Source: Xanthobacteraceae bacterium
GTDB lineage: Bacteria; Pseudomonadota; Alphaproteobacteria; Rhizobiales; Xanthobacteraceae
DNA: 5,235 nucleotides
Direction of reading: 5' to 3'
NCBI GenBank assembly: GCA_030043175.1
Contig: JASHYD010000176.1
Location: 1-5,235, forward strand
The notes below the pieces were generated by a model. It saw nothing but the letters and a program-made list of their open reading frames with translations. It had not been told where the DNA came from and did no database searches. Both the position numbers and the translations under genes were made by a program. Below are positions 1 to 5,163 of this stretch, one piece after another. The number at the start of each line of letters is the position of its first letter. Within the stretch, counting starts at the first letter, position 1.

Positions 1-1071
1 CGGTCGCCCCATGTACCGCTGCCCTGTTTTTCCTGTCTCAATCAGCCACCGACCAAGCTTCGTTTCAGCGTCTACTCTGATCACGCGCGCTTGTCGTTCT
101 GTCTCTGTGTCGTTTGCAAGATAGTATTGCAGTTCTAAGCCCGCCGCCTTGTCGAGGATCACCCTAATCCGATCGATCTCGTGGGCCTCCTCAAATACTT
201 GGTGAGCCAGCGTAGTCCAGCGGGAATAAAGAATGTCGATTACACGATCCACGCAGTCGAAGTCGGCGGCGGCGCTGAGCATGATGGGACCCGGCGGTGG
301 AGCCGACTCAAGCGCCTTCGGCTCTTCATTCGCTATGATGATGCCGGCGGCAGTCGGCATTTTAGTCTTACCCACCAGCAATGCGATACCATCGGGCGAT
401 AATGTCAAGTCAGTTTGTGCGACGGCTGGAGCAATATCGCGCTTCTGTTCGGCGGCTGACGCGTCCTCGATCGTCCGCTCGCCTGGCGTCTGTAGTGCCA
501 GCGACTGCGAATCGGACAATGTGGGTTCGTTGGCTACATCACGGGATGCCTGGGCTTGCTCGGCTGGCTTCCGGCTCTTGTTGGACGCCGGCGGCTTCCG
601 CTTGTGTCCTGTGATGATTTCCTTCACCTGCGCGTGGCTCAGCTTCTCGCCGTTCTGGGCCCGCCCCATGACCTCGGTCCGGGCCGCCTCCGGAACGCTA
701 TCCGGAGCGATAAGGTAGAGGAGGCTGCGAGGCAAAGTGTGCAAAATTTGCACACTTTGATGGCCAAACTGCTTATGGACGTCGAGAAGGTTATACGCAG
801 TCCGCCGCGACATCTTTAGGCGGCGCTCGACCCATCCCTCGAAACCGCCATCACCACGCTGGTAGCGATGGAGTTCGTGCGCCTCAGCAACTAGTGCTGC
901 GACGCGCATGATCGCCGTGCACAGCACCGACTCGATCTCGACGGCGATGGCCTCCAGGCGCGTCTCGTGCTCCTGTTCGGCCGGCACCTCTTCGAGGTTC
1001 ATCGTCTCATTCGAGGGCAAATATGCCGATTCATGGACGTTCGAGATGGCTTCCTCGCTCTCGATGCTCAT
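1..1071 (-). CDS. DUF3102-like / ParB-like DNA-binding protein, 3' part cut by the window edge
   Basis: An open frame of 357 codons runs from the start to the left edge without a stop, so the C-terminus is missing. Two ATGs, at 1077 and 1071, compete. AAGGAG (1084-1079) lies 7 nt before the second but only 1 nt before the first, so 1071 is chosen. Residues 40-100 look like the DUF3102/plasmid-partition type: a helical segment, GGFEGWVERRLKMSRRTAYN (about 75-94, a likely helix-turn-helix), then LPRSLLYLIAP and an ARTEVMGRAQNGEKLSHAQV segment (about 130-149). Residues 155-265 are a proline- and alanine-rich linker. Residues 270-357 are a second helical module ending in ETERQARVIRVDAETKLGRW (about 323-342), which resembles the short EAERxAxEIRxRAE module of phage proteins. 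It is the last visible gene of the operon, 37 bases after its neighbour. A role in DNA binding, partition or regulation is inferred. The family call is from memory of similar proteins, not from a search. Confidence 0.8.
   Translation of the reverse strand, partial: MSIESEEAISNVHESAYLPSNETMNLEEVPAEQEHETRLEAIAVEIESVLCTAIMRVAALVAEAHELHRYQRGDGGFEGWVERRLKMSRRTAYNLLDVHKQFGHQSVQILHTLPRSLLYLIAPDSVPEAARTEVMGRAQNGEKLSHAQVKEIITGHKRKPPASNKSRKPAEQAQASRDVANEPTLSDSQSLALQTPGERTIEDASAAEQKRDIAPAVAQTDLTLSPDGIALLVGKTKMPTAAGIIIANEEPKALESAPPPGPIMLSAAADFDCVDRVIDILYSRWTTLAHQVFEEAHEIDRIRVILDKAAGLELQYYLANDTETERQARVIRVDAETKLGRWLIETGKTGQRYMGRP
733..759. repeat. Perfect 27-bp palindrome inside the DUF3102-like gene
   Basis: The arm CAAAGTGTGCAAA (733-745) and the arm TTTGCACACTTTG (747-759) are exact reverse complements around one central base (746). 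The palindrome fills exactly nine codons of the minus-strand gene, encoding QSVQILHTL (residues 105-113), so each codon is the reverse complement of its mirror partner. In RNA it would form a stem of about 12 bp with a 3-nt loop. It is AT-richer than its surroundings. It could be an intragenic operator, a partition or origin site, an RNA processing hairpin, or a coincidence of coding. Confidence 0.9.
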
Positions 1072-1078
1072 GCACATT

Positions 1079-1084
1079 CTCCTT
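1079..1084 (-). promoter_or_regulatory. Ribosome binding site deciding the start of the DUF3102-like gene
   Basis: AAGGAG on the minus strand, 7 nt before the ATG at 1071. It is too close to the in-frame ATG at 1077 to serve it, so the shorter start is preferred. Confidence 0.75.
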
Positions 1085-1108
1085 CTTCGGTGCCGGCCTT
1101 TGCATAAT

Positions 1109-1615
1109 TCACCCTCGTGCTAACGGATTGGCGATGCCGATGGCTGCTAAGGCTGCAGAGGCTTGTTCCCGCCTCTCCCGTGACCATGTCGGCCAACACG
1201 TGCCGTGTAGCCAGGCTGCACCGGGGGGCGTGGTCCCGTAGGGCAGCACAACGTCGTTTAGGCGGTCCCCTCGACCGCAGACGACGCAACGGCCGGCCGG
1301 CGAAATGACCGGGTTTTTGTTCAGCCAAGTCGCAATACAGGCCGCCAACGCCTTAGCCTCAGCGAGGTCCCGTTGTAGCCCTGCGTCGCGCTGGAAGACC
1401 TTGGTGCGCTCCTCAAACAGCGCCCTCCAGTCTTCGGCCGACCGGCCGATCGCGACCGACCTCAAGAGCGCGAGGATGCTAACCTTGTGATACGAGAGAA
1501 CATCGAGCACAGCTGACGGGGGTGGGGCCGCGGCCTCCAGCACTAAGTCATCGCCGTCGACCTTGATGTTGACACCAGCGGCACGAACCGCGTTGAGGGC
1601 TTCGCTCGGGTTCAT
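1109..1615 (-). CDS. Small protein with TubC-like N-terminal docking domain and CxxC...HxxC zinc site
   Basis: This 168-residue protein starts at an ATG (1615) that overlaps the stop of the ATPase gene as ATGA. GGAGAG (1628-1623) lies 7 nt upstream and supports this start over an in-frame GTG at 1630. Residues 1-52 (MNPSEALNAVRAAGVNIKVD, then a short beta pair and SYHKVSILALL) match the pattern of the TubC N-terminal docking domain: helix, two strands with a GD turn, and a helix ending in HKxxILALL. That family was first described in NRPS/PKS assembly lines and, as I recall, also occurs in mobile-element proteins. Residues 62-100 are helical and charged. C110 and C113 with H137 and C140 form a CxxC-x23-HxxC set, a likely zinc ribbon. 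No synthase gene is visible, so the docking domain more likely joins the protein to a replication partner, perhaps the ATPase whose stop it overlaps. That partner is inference. The zinc site could bind DNA or be structural. Confidence 0.82.
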   Translation of the reverse strand: MNPSEALNAVRAAGVNIKVDGDDLVLEAAAPPPSAVLDVLSYHKVSILALLRSVAIGRSAEDWRALFEERTKVFQRDAGLQRDLAEAKALAACIATWLNKNPVISPAGRCVVCGRGDRLNDVVLPYGTTPPGAAWLHGTCWPTWSRERREQASAALAAIGIANPLARG

Positions 1616-3588
1616 ATGCGGACTCTCCACGGTCGCGTCTGTCTTTCACTCGGCCCGGATTGGGGAGAGAAGGTTCCGTCCGCACCGTCCGTAGTGGTCT
1701 CGCTGCTGGGTCTAACGGCCGCGATGCGGACGGTAGGAGCATTAACAAGATTGTTTGCGTCCGCCGGAGCATGCGCACCATTGGCAACCGTCCGCAGGTC
1801 GGCCCCTGCAGAGACCTGCGCTGCGCTGCCGTTCACCATGGACGCGGACGGTGCGGACGGTGCGGACGGTCCTGTCCCTCGACTTTCGGGAACAGAATGG
1901 TTCGCGGTGTGAGTTATGCGGATGATGCGGGTCCTAGCCCTGCCCTCGCGCTCAAAGCTGATCTCGATGCTGATCTTGCGGAGGAAAGTAGCCGCGCGGC
2001 GCAGCCGGCCTGCCAACGCCCGAGGGCTATCTGGCCAGGTTTTTGACTTCGCGACATGCTCATCCGCCGCCTCTGCCAGGGCGCCCAGAAGATCCGAGGC
2101 GGTTCCCGTCCATACCGTCCGCGTGGCCATAAAAGAGCGCACCGCGGTGGCCACTGGATCGGCCTCGATCACGCCGACGACTGCGTCAGCCAGATTGCCA
2201 CAATACGCCGCCCAGAACGTTCCTGCCGTCCAAACGGCCTTCTCACAGGCGGTTGACCACAGCGCGAAATCTGCCATGCGAGGCAGCTTCGGAACTCGCG
2301 TTTCTGGCAGCCGCCTGAGGCCCTCCACTACCGCATCGAGCAACGCGCAGAGAATGAGCGGCCGCTTGCTTTCGAACTCGGCCCATAGTTCCTGTTCCGA
2401 CCGCCGCTGGTCCTCCGGGATCGGATCAAGCGTCAGAAATATGGCGCGGTCAGCCAAGTCGGGACGCGTGACGATGTCCTCGATGCCATTCAAGATCACT
2501 GGACGGCAGGCATCGAACAGGATTTCATCTTGATCTGTGAAGAGTTGGCGCACAGCGAAGCCGCCGCCGGTGGCAAGCCGACAGAGCGTATCGGAAATCC
2601 ACGTCGGGAGCCCCGAGACGTTGTCGAAGGCAAGAACATGTCCGTTGTTGGCGGCTATGAACAGATCGCGATCTTCTCGCGGCAAAGCACGTAATGGCGC
2701 GGTGTTGGGATCAATCAAAGCCCGAACCATCGCCGAGAACGTCGACTTGGCCGAACCCTGTTCACCGGACAGCACGACGATTGGATACGGGCCGCGATCG
2801 CGCAAGGTTGCAAGCAACCAGGCGATGACGAGCACGAAATCGGTCTCAGTGCGAACGTTGAGAAAGCGGCGCAACGCAGTAGCCGACCCTCCAGCAACGG
2901 GCGCCGGCAACGGCAGCATGCCGGCCGCACGTCGGAACCGCACCGGCGGATTGCCAATCACCCGCCAGCCTGTGGTGTCGATTTCCACCGCCCGCCATGT
3001 TTCATCGCACAAGTCGAGATAGAGCCGCCCGTCGAGTCCACCCACGCGGATGTGGACGACGCGCTCCGGCGCATCGAAATGCGCCCTCGCTTCGATCACA
3101 TTAAGCGCCGACTGCAGCGCCTCTGAACTCGGCGCACCACCTGTTCTTTCGTAAAATCGGCGCGCGAGCCAGCGGCGAAATCCCTTGGTGCGGACCGGCC
3201 AAGTTTCACGGTGGCCGTTGATAATCAGATCTGCGAAGCCCGTACCGTCCGGGGAGTGGAAGAGCTCGGCGTTTTGCGCGAGTTCGAGGAGGAGATCGGC
3301 GTGTGACGGGCCGCGGCCGCCTGCTTCCCCGCTCTCCTCCGCGAGAGTCTCATCGAGAGATGTCACGCGGCACCCGGCTTTTTTTAATTGTGCGCGCAAC
3401 GCCTCGAAAGCGGCGCGGTCGCCGCGTTTAAGTTCAGCGAGCCGCTCCAGCACCTCGGGCTTAAACGCCACACTCGGGTCGGATCTGGTTTTCTCGACTA
3501 GTCCCTCCAAAGGGTCACACGTTGCGTCAGTATCGTTGATGGCGGCGGAAATTGGATCGCCATTAGGGGCGGGATCGACGGGGTTCAC
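1612..3588 (-). CDS. P-loop helicase/primase-associated ATPase of a mobile element (SF3/D5-like)
   Basis: A 658-residue protein, probably the replicative motor of the element. The start is the GTG at 3588, overlapping the stop of the HTH gene as GTGA, with GGAGGAG (3603-3597) 8 nt upstream. A GTG at 3597 lies inside that site and is less likely. Residues 1-95 are charged. Residues 96-255 are a conserved-looking region with no recognisable Toprim, zinc or AEP primase motif. The ATPase core follows: Walker A GEQGSAKST (275-283, K281), Walker B VLAFDN (about 318-323, D322 N323), a polar sensor-like Asn in VILNG (N367), and candidate arginine fingers R375 and R381 in RPDLADRAIFL. This order fits SF3/D5-type phage and plasmid helicases. 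Residues after about 560 are a low-complexity Pro/Ser/Ala/Gly/Asp tail, and its DNA carries the GCGGACGGT repeats. Whether the N-terminal part has primase activity cannot be decided here. The ATPase call is firm; the replication role comes from family and context. Confidence 0.88.
   Translation of the reverse strand: MNPVDPAPNGDPISAAINDTDATCDPLEGLVEKTRSDPSVAFKPEVLERLAELKRGDRAAFEALRAQLKKAGCRVTSLDETLAEESGEAGGRGPSHADLLLELAQNAELFHSPDGTGFADLIINGHRETWPVRTKGFRRWLARRFYERTGGAPSSEALQSALNVIEARAHFDAPERVVHIRVGGLDGRLYLDLCDETWRAVEIDTTGWRVIGNPPVRFRRAAGMLPLPAPVAGGSATALRRFLNVRTETDFVLVIAWLLATLRDRGPYPIVVLSGEQGSAKSTFSAMVRALIDPNTAPLRALPREDRDLFIAANNGHVLAFDNVSGLPTWISDTLCRLATGGGFAVRQLFTDQDEILFDACRPVILNGIEDIVTRPDLADRAIFLTLDPIPEDQRRSEQELWAEFESKRPLILCALLDAVVEGLRRLPETRVPKLPRMADFALWSTACEKAVWTAGTFWAAYCGNLADAVVGVIEADPVATAVRSFMATRTVWTGTASDLLGALAEAADEHVAKSKTWPDSPRALAGRLRRAATFLRKISIEISFEREGRARTRIIRITHTANHSVPESRGTGPSAPSAPSASMVNGSAAQVSAGADLRTVANGAHAPADANNLVNAPTVRIAAVRPSSETTTDGADGTFSPQSGPSERQTRPWRVRI
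1623..1628 (-). promoter_or_regulatory. Ribosome binding site for the TubC-like/zinc gene
   Basis: GGAGAG on the minus strand, 7 nt before the ATG at 1615, inside the end of the ATPase gene. It favours the ATGA-overlap start and suggests translational coupling. Confidence 0.65.
1675..2122. repeat. Family of GCGGACGGT 9-mers in the 3' part of the ATPase gene
   Basis: Exact copies on the plus strand are GCGGACGGT at 1726-1734 and in tandem at 1844-1852, 1853-1861 and 1862-1870, plus the reverse complement ACCGTCCGC at 1787-1795 and 2114-2122. Near copies (8 of 9) are TCCGTCCGC at 1675-1683 and ACCGTCCGT at 1684-1692. On the coding strand the copies fall in different frames and orientations: PSA repeats for the tandem, T-V-R near 1726, and R-T-V near 1787 and 2114. 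An AT-rich patch (about 1741-1757) lies between copies. The arrangement resembles iterons, but a low-complexity coding tail is an alternative. Confidence 0.8.
1793..1820. repeat. 8-bp inverted repeat within the 9-mer cluster
   Basis: CGCAGGTC (1793-1800) and GACCTGCG (1813-1820) are exact reverse complements with a 12-nt spacer. The pair lies between the 9-mer copy at 1787-1795 and the tandem copies at 1844-1870. It is modest alone and noted because it sits in the candidate origin region. Confidence 0.5.
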
Positions 3589-3836
3589 TCGCAGCACTCC
3601 TCCAGCCAGGCGTCACGATCGCGATCGCTTACGCCTTTGCGGCGCTCGGACATGGCCGTGACCCGAGGGCCCTTGCCGGCCTTGATCCGTCGCAGGAGGG
3701 TCGCAAGCGAAATGCCGCAGATTTCCGCTGTCTCAGGGAAGGAGCGCACGCGATTTGGCTGCGTCGCAGTCGCGGTGTTGTCTGCCCCCCGCCGCTCAAG
3801 CGCGGCGTGCCGGTTGGATAAGCCTAATTCAGACAT
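3585..3836 (-). CDS. AlpA-like helix-turn-helix regulator / excisionase-like protein
   Basis: An 83-residue protein. The ATG at 3836 is chosen because GGGAG (3848-3844 on the minus strand) lies 7 nt upstream, separated by A and six T. A longer frame from 3920 lacks a clear site and would cross several inverted repeats. Residues 30-80 read as a small winged-helix/MerR-like domain of the AlpA or excisionase type: FPETAEICGISLATLLRRIK (about 33-52) is the helix-turn-helix, followed by a basic stretch ending ERRKGVSDRDRDAWLEE, where the last part resembles the closing helix of AlpA proteins. AlpA-like proteins usually bind DNA to control integrase expression or assist excision. Its place as first gene of the operon fits autoregulation at the dyads upstream, which is inference. 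Its stop overlaps the ATPase start as GTGA. Confidence 0.85.
   Translation of the reverse strand: MSELGLSNRHAALERRGADNTATATQPNRVRSFPETAEICGISLATLLRRIKAGKGPRVTAMSERRKGVSDRDRDAWLEECCE
3597..3603 (-). promoter_or_regulatory. Ribosome binding site deciding the GTG start of the ATPase gene
   Basis: GGAGGAG on the minus strand lies 8 nt before the GTG at 3588 and inside the last codons of the HTH gene. It supports the GTGA-overlap start over the GTG at 3597, which is part of the site itself. Confidence 0.7.
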
Positions 3837-3843
3837 AAAAAAT

Positions 3844-3889
3844 CTCCCTGGCGTGCCGGCGCGATCGTTGCGCTGGTGCACCCAGGGAG
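3844..3889 (-). promoter_or_regulatory. Hairpin that would hide the ribosome binding site of the HTH gene
   Basis: On the minus strand CTCCCTGG (3889-3882) pairs exactly with CCAGGGAG (3851-3844), which contains the ribosome binding site. The stem continues inward with GTGC/GCAC after one bulged G, and GCG/CGC further in. The 3' arm is followed by A and six T and then the ATG at 3836. The element could act as a translational switch or, given the T run, as a terminator-like attenuator. Which of these applies, if any, cannot be told from sequence. Confidence 0.65.
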
Positions 3890-3915
3890 TGGCTATTGGA
3901 TCATCCGGGTGCACC
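3875..3915. repeat. Two GGTGCACC palindromes 33 bp apart
   Basis: The 8-bp palindrome GGTGCACC occurs at 3875-3882 and 3908-3915. The 33-bp spacing is close to three helical turns, so both would face the same side of the DNA. They lie just upstream of the HTH gene and could be operator half-sites. The first copy overlaps the hairpin, which weakens the operator reading. Confidence 0.5.
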
Positions 3916-3916
3916 T

Positions 3917-3932
3917 GCATGACGAATCATGC
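3917..3932. repeat. 16-bp dyad GCATGA-CGAA-TCATGC
   Basis: The 6-bp arms at 3917-3922 and 3927-3932 are exact reverse complements around the 4-nt spacer CGAA. The dyad lies in the control region before the HTH gene, immediately beside the second GGTGCACC copy. It is a possible operator. Confidence 0.5.
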
Positions 3933-3964
3933 GTCGTGGTGACCAAGGGAAGACACCGCCCGAC

Positions 3965-3991
3965 TCCAAATAACATGGGGGGATATTTGGA
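3965..3991. promoter_or_regulatory. 27-bp dyad TCCAAATA-N11-TATTTGGA, operator candidate
   Basis: Exact 8-bp arms at 3965-3972 and 3984-3991 flank an 11-nt spacer that contains a run of six G on the plus strand. The arms are AT-rich in a GC-rich region without a supported gene. The spacing fits a dimeric regulator. The site lies about 130 bp before the HTH start, where a promoter would be expected. Confidence 0.6.
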
Positions 3992-4000
3992 CAGCGGCAA
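3970..4000 (-). promoter_or_regulatory. Weak candidate promoter for the HTH-ATPase operon
   Basis: TTGCCG (4000-3995) and TGTTAT (3975-3970) on the minus strand are 19 nt apart. This is longer than the usual 17, but it is the spacer length of MerR-regulated promoters, and the 27-bp dyad overlaps the spacer. The match is weak and offered only as a candidate. Confidence 0.2.
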
Positions 4001-4077
4001 GTTGCAAACATTCGGTGCTTTTGGCTGAGGAAGCGGACCGTCAGGTTGCACGGGAGCGTCACTCAGATCCCGCCGCG

Positions 4078-5049
4078 TCACTCCGGCCGGTCAAACATCC
4101 AATCGATTACTTTGGGATCAAAAGACTCGCCATGCTGCGCTAGGAACAGAGCCAGGCTGCCCAGCGCACGATTTCGGATCTCACGATCGTCAACTTGGGT
4201 GCCATCCAGGTCGAACCCATCCCGTCGCAACTGGCCAAGGCGCTCGCGCCCCTCTCCCAAAATGCGCTGGCAACTCAACGCAAAGGGACTATCGGGTTCT
4301 TGTTTAATTTCCGTCTGAATTTGGTCACGCCATTTGGCGACCGTTTTCCAATCAATGATCCTGTCGTCGTTTCGTGTTCGCTTAATGGTTATACCGGCCT
4401 GACCCAGGATTTTGGCTACGGCCTCTGCTGCAGGCTTTTTGCCCGAGCCGAAGTCCATCAAAAGCTGCATCGTCACCATAGCGTACATTCGGGTTGCCTT
4501 ACGCGCACTTATATCAGGCGCACGATTTGACAGCGCTCTGGGCTTTACGATCGGCGCGACCGCCCCGGCGTCAAGATCTTTTAGAGCCCATAGTAATTGT
4601 TGAAGCGGAAGAGTGTCTCTGCCGTCGCCGCAGTTGAAGGCCTCAATGAAGTAGATTGCCGCTTCAAATTGCATGATTGCAAGGGCGCGGCCACCGTCGT
4701 CAGATCGTTTGTAGAATTGGCGGGTGCCCTCCCTCTGCGCGTTGGCGAGCTTCTCGGAAGCTGCGGCGAGAGCTTCGAGTTGCTCATCGTCGAACCTTTC
4801 GAAAAACTCGGAAAATCCTTGTTTTGGTGATGGCTGATCGGGGCGCCCTTTTGGTTTATCGCCGCCATCCTCACTCTCGGCACCCCCTCGCGGATCACCA
4901 ATTCCTGATTGGGCTTCTGGCTCGTCCCCGCCATACTCACTCTCGGTCTGGGATCTAGTGGCCTCAAAGAACTCATCCAGGAGATTGTTCCCGGCAGACT
5001 CGTGCACCTGCCAAAGGCCTTCGCTTGTGCTCAAAAGGTAAAGAGTCAT
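4078..5049 (-). CDS. Uncharacterised island-edge protein, 323 residues, possible C-terminal DNA-binding region
   Basis: This is the gene nearest the tRNA and points away from it. Residues 1-80 are acidic and low in complexity, with an internal repeat (ESEYGGDEPE / ESEDGGDKPK). Residues 80-120 are a charged helical stretch. Residues 120-190 contain LPLQQLLWALKDLDAGAV (about 147-164), which resembles the LPLRFLLEALxxLDxGTV motif I recall in hypothetical proteins of rhizobial islands. Residues 190-245 (MQLLMDFG, then AAEAVAKILGQAGI, then DWKTVAKWRDQI) look like a helix-turn-helix whose last helix carries TVAKWR. No catalytic motif is seen. The ATG at 5049 has a stop just upstream in frame but no good ribosome binding site, and a dyad covers the start. 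A GTG at 5004 is an alternative. A gap of 241 bases separates it from the HTH gene, so it is probably a separate transcription unit. The gene is well supported; its function is unknown. Confidence 0.82.
   Translation of the reverse strand: MTLYLLSTSEGLWQVHESAGNNLLDEFFEATRSQTESEYGGDEPEAQSGIGDPRGGAESEDGGDKPKGRPDQPSPKQGFSEFFERFDDEQLEALAAASEKLANAQREGTRQFYKRSDDGGRALAIMQFEAAIYFIEAFNCGDGRDTLPLQQLLWALKDLDAGAVAPIVKPRALSNRAPDISARKATRMYAMVTMQLLMDFGSGKKPAAEAVAKILGQAGITIKRTRNDDRIIDWKTVAKWRDQIQTEIKQEPDSPFALSCQRILGEGRERLGQLRRDGFDLDGTQVDDREIRNRALGSLALFLAQHGESFDPKVIDWMFDRPE
4862..4946. repeat. Imperfect 66-bp in-frame internal duplication
   Basis: A 19-bp sequence beginning CCGCCATCC (4862-4880) recurs at 4928-4946 with one mismatch. 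The period is 66 bp, or 22 codons, in frame. On the minus strand it gives ESEYGGDEPE and ESEDGGDKPK in the acidic N-terminal region of the 323-residue protein. It suggests an old duplication that has diverged between the conserved ends. Confidence 0.7.
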
Positions 5050-5073
5050 GACGTGTGGCGGCCTACCACGTCA
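5049..5073. promoter_or_regulatory. 25-bp dyad TGACGTG-N11-CACGTCA at the start of the 323-residue gene
   Basis: Exact 7-bp arms at 5049-5055 and 5067-5073 flank an 11-nt spacer. The left end reaches the first base of the start codon. As DNA it would suit a dimeric repressor; as RNA it would form a stem just before the ATG and limit ribosome entry, consistent with the lack of a visible ribosome binding site. The geometry (arms around 11 nt) equals that of the dyad at 3965-3991, although the arm sequences differ. Confidence 0.6.
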
Positions 5074-5117
5074 GGTCTTCGGTTTCAACAGGGTCCACAA
5101 AACGTCAATGGACGGCA

Positions 5118-5163
5118 GGAAGCGTCGCTTCCCATTAGCTTCCCAATATCAATTTTGGGAAGC
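5118..5163. repeat. Array of four GCTTCC boxes between the tRNA end and the first gene
   Basis: GCTTCCCA occurs at 5127-5134 and 5138-5145, 11 bp apart (about one helical turn). Its reverse complement TGGGAAGC is at 5156-5163, and a shorter reverse copy GGAAGC is at 5118-5123. The last pair forms a 9-bp inverted repeat (5138-5146 with 5155-5163, 8-nt spacer). The first pair forms GGAAGCG-T-CGCTTCC (5118-5132). Its place 40 bp from the tRNA 3' end suits integrase arm-type or excisionase sites, but an operator for the 323-residue gene is also possible. Confidence 0.75.

Noticed and set aside
233..718. Plus-strand frame of 161 residues, and similar plus-strand frames at 1616-2046, 1916-2533, 2537-3022 and 3185-3661
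   Set aside because: They lie opposite well-supported minus-strand genes, have low-complexity Ser/Arg/Ala-rich products and show no domain motifs, so they are shadows.
3588..3597. GTG at 3597 as the start of the ATPase
   Set aside because: It lies inside the GGAGGAG ribosome binding site. The GTG at 3588 has proper spacing and a GTGA overlap.
3616..3627. 12-bp palindrome CGATCGCGATCG
   Set aside because: It encodes the repeated Asp-Arg codons of the HTH protein. Such GC-rich short palindromes are frequent in this base composition.
3837..3920. Longer start at 3920 for the AlpA-like protein
   Set aside because: The extra 28 residues would cross the hairpin and palindromes and have no clear ribosome binding site, while 3836 does.
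4051..4072. Possible terminator after the 323-residue gene (CGGGA/TCCCG pair)
   Set aside because: There are only five base pairs with a long loop and no T run follows.
3893..4081. A 62-residue minus-strand frame starting GTGA over the stop of the 323-residue gene
   Set aside because: The ribosome binding site has no spacing, the composition is not protein-like, and the frame runs through two inverted repeats (3965-3991, 3917-3932). The stretch is better read as a control region.
5080..5108. TTGACG (5108-5103, minus strand) as a -35 box for the 323-residue gene
   Set aside because: The expected -10 position (5085-5080) reads AAACCG, a poor match, so no promoter is called.
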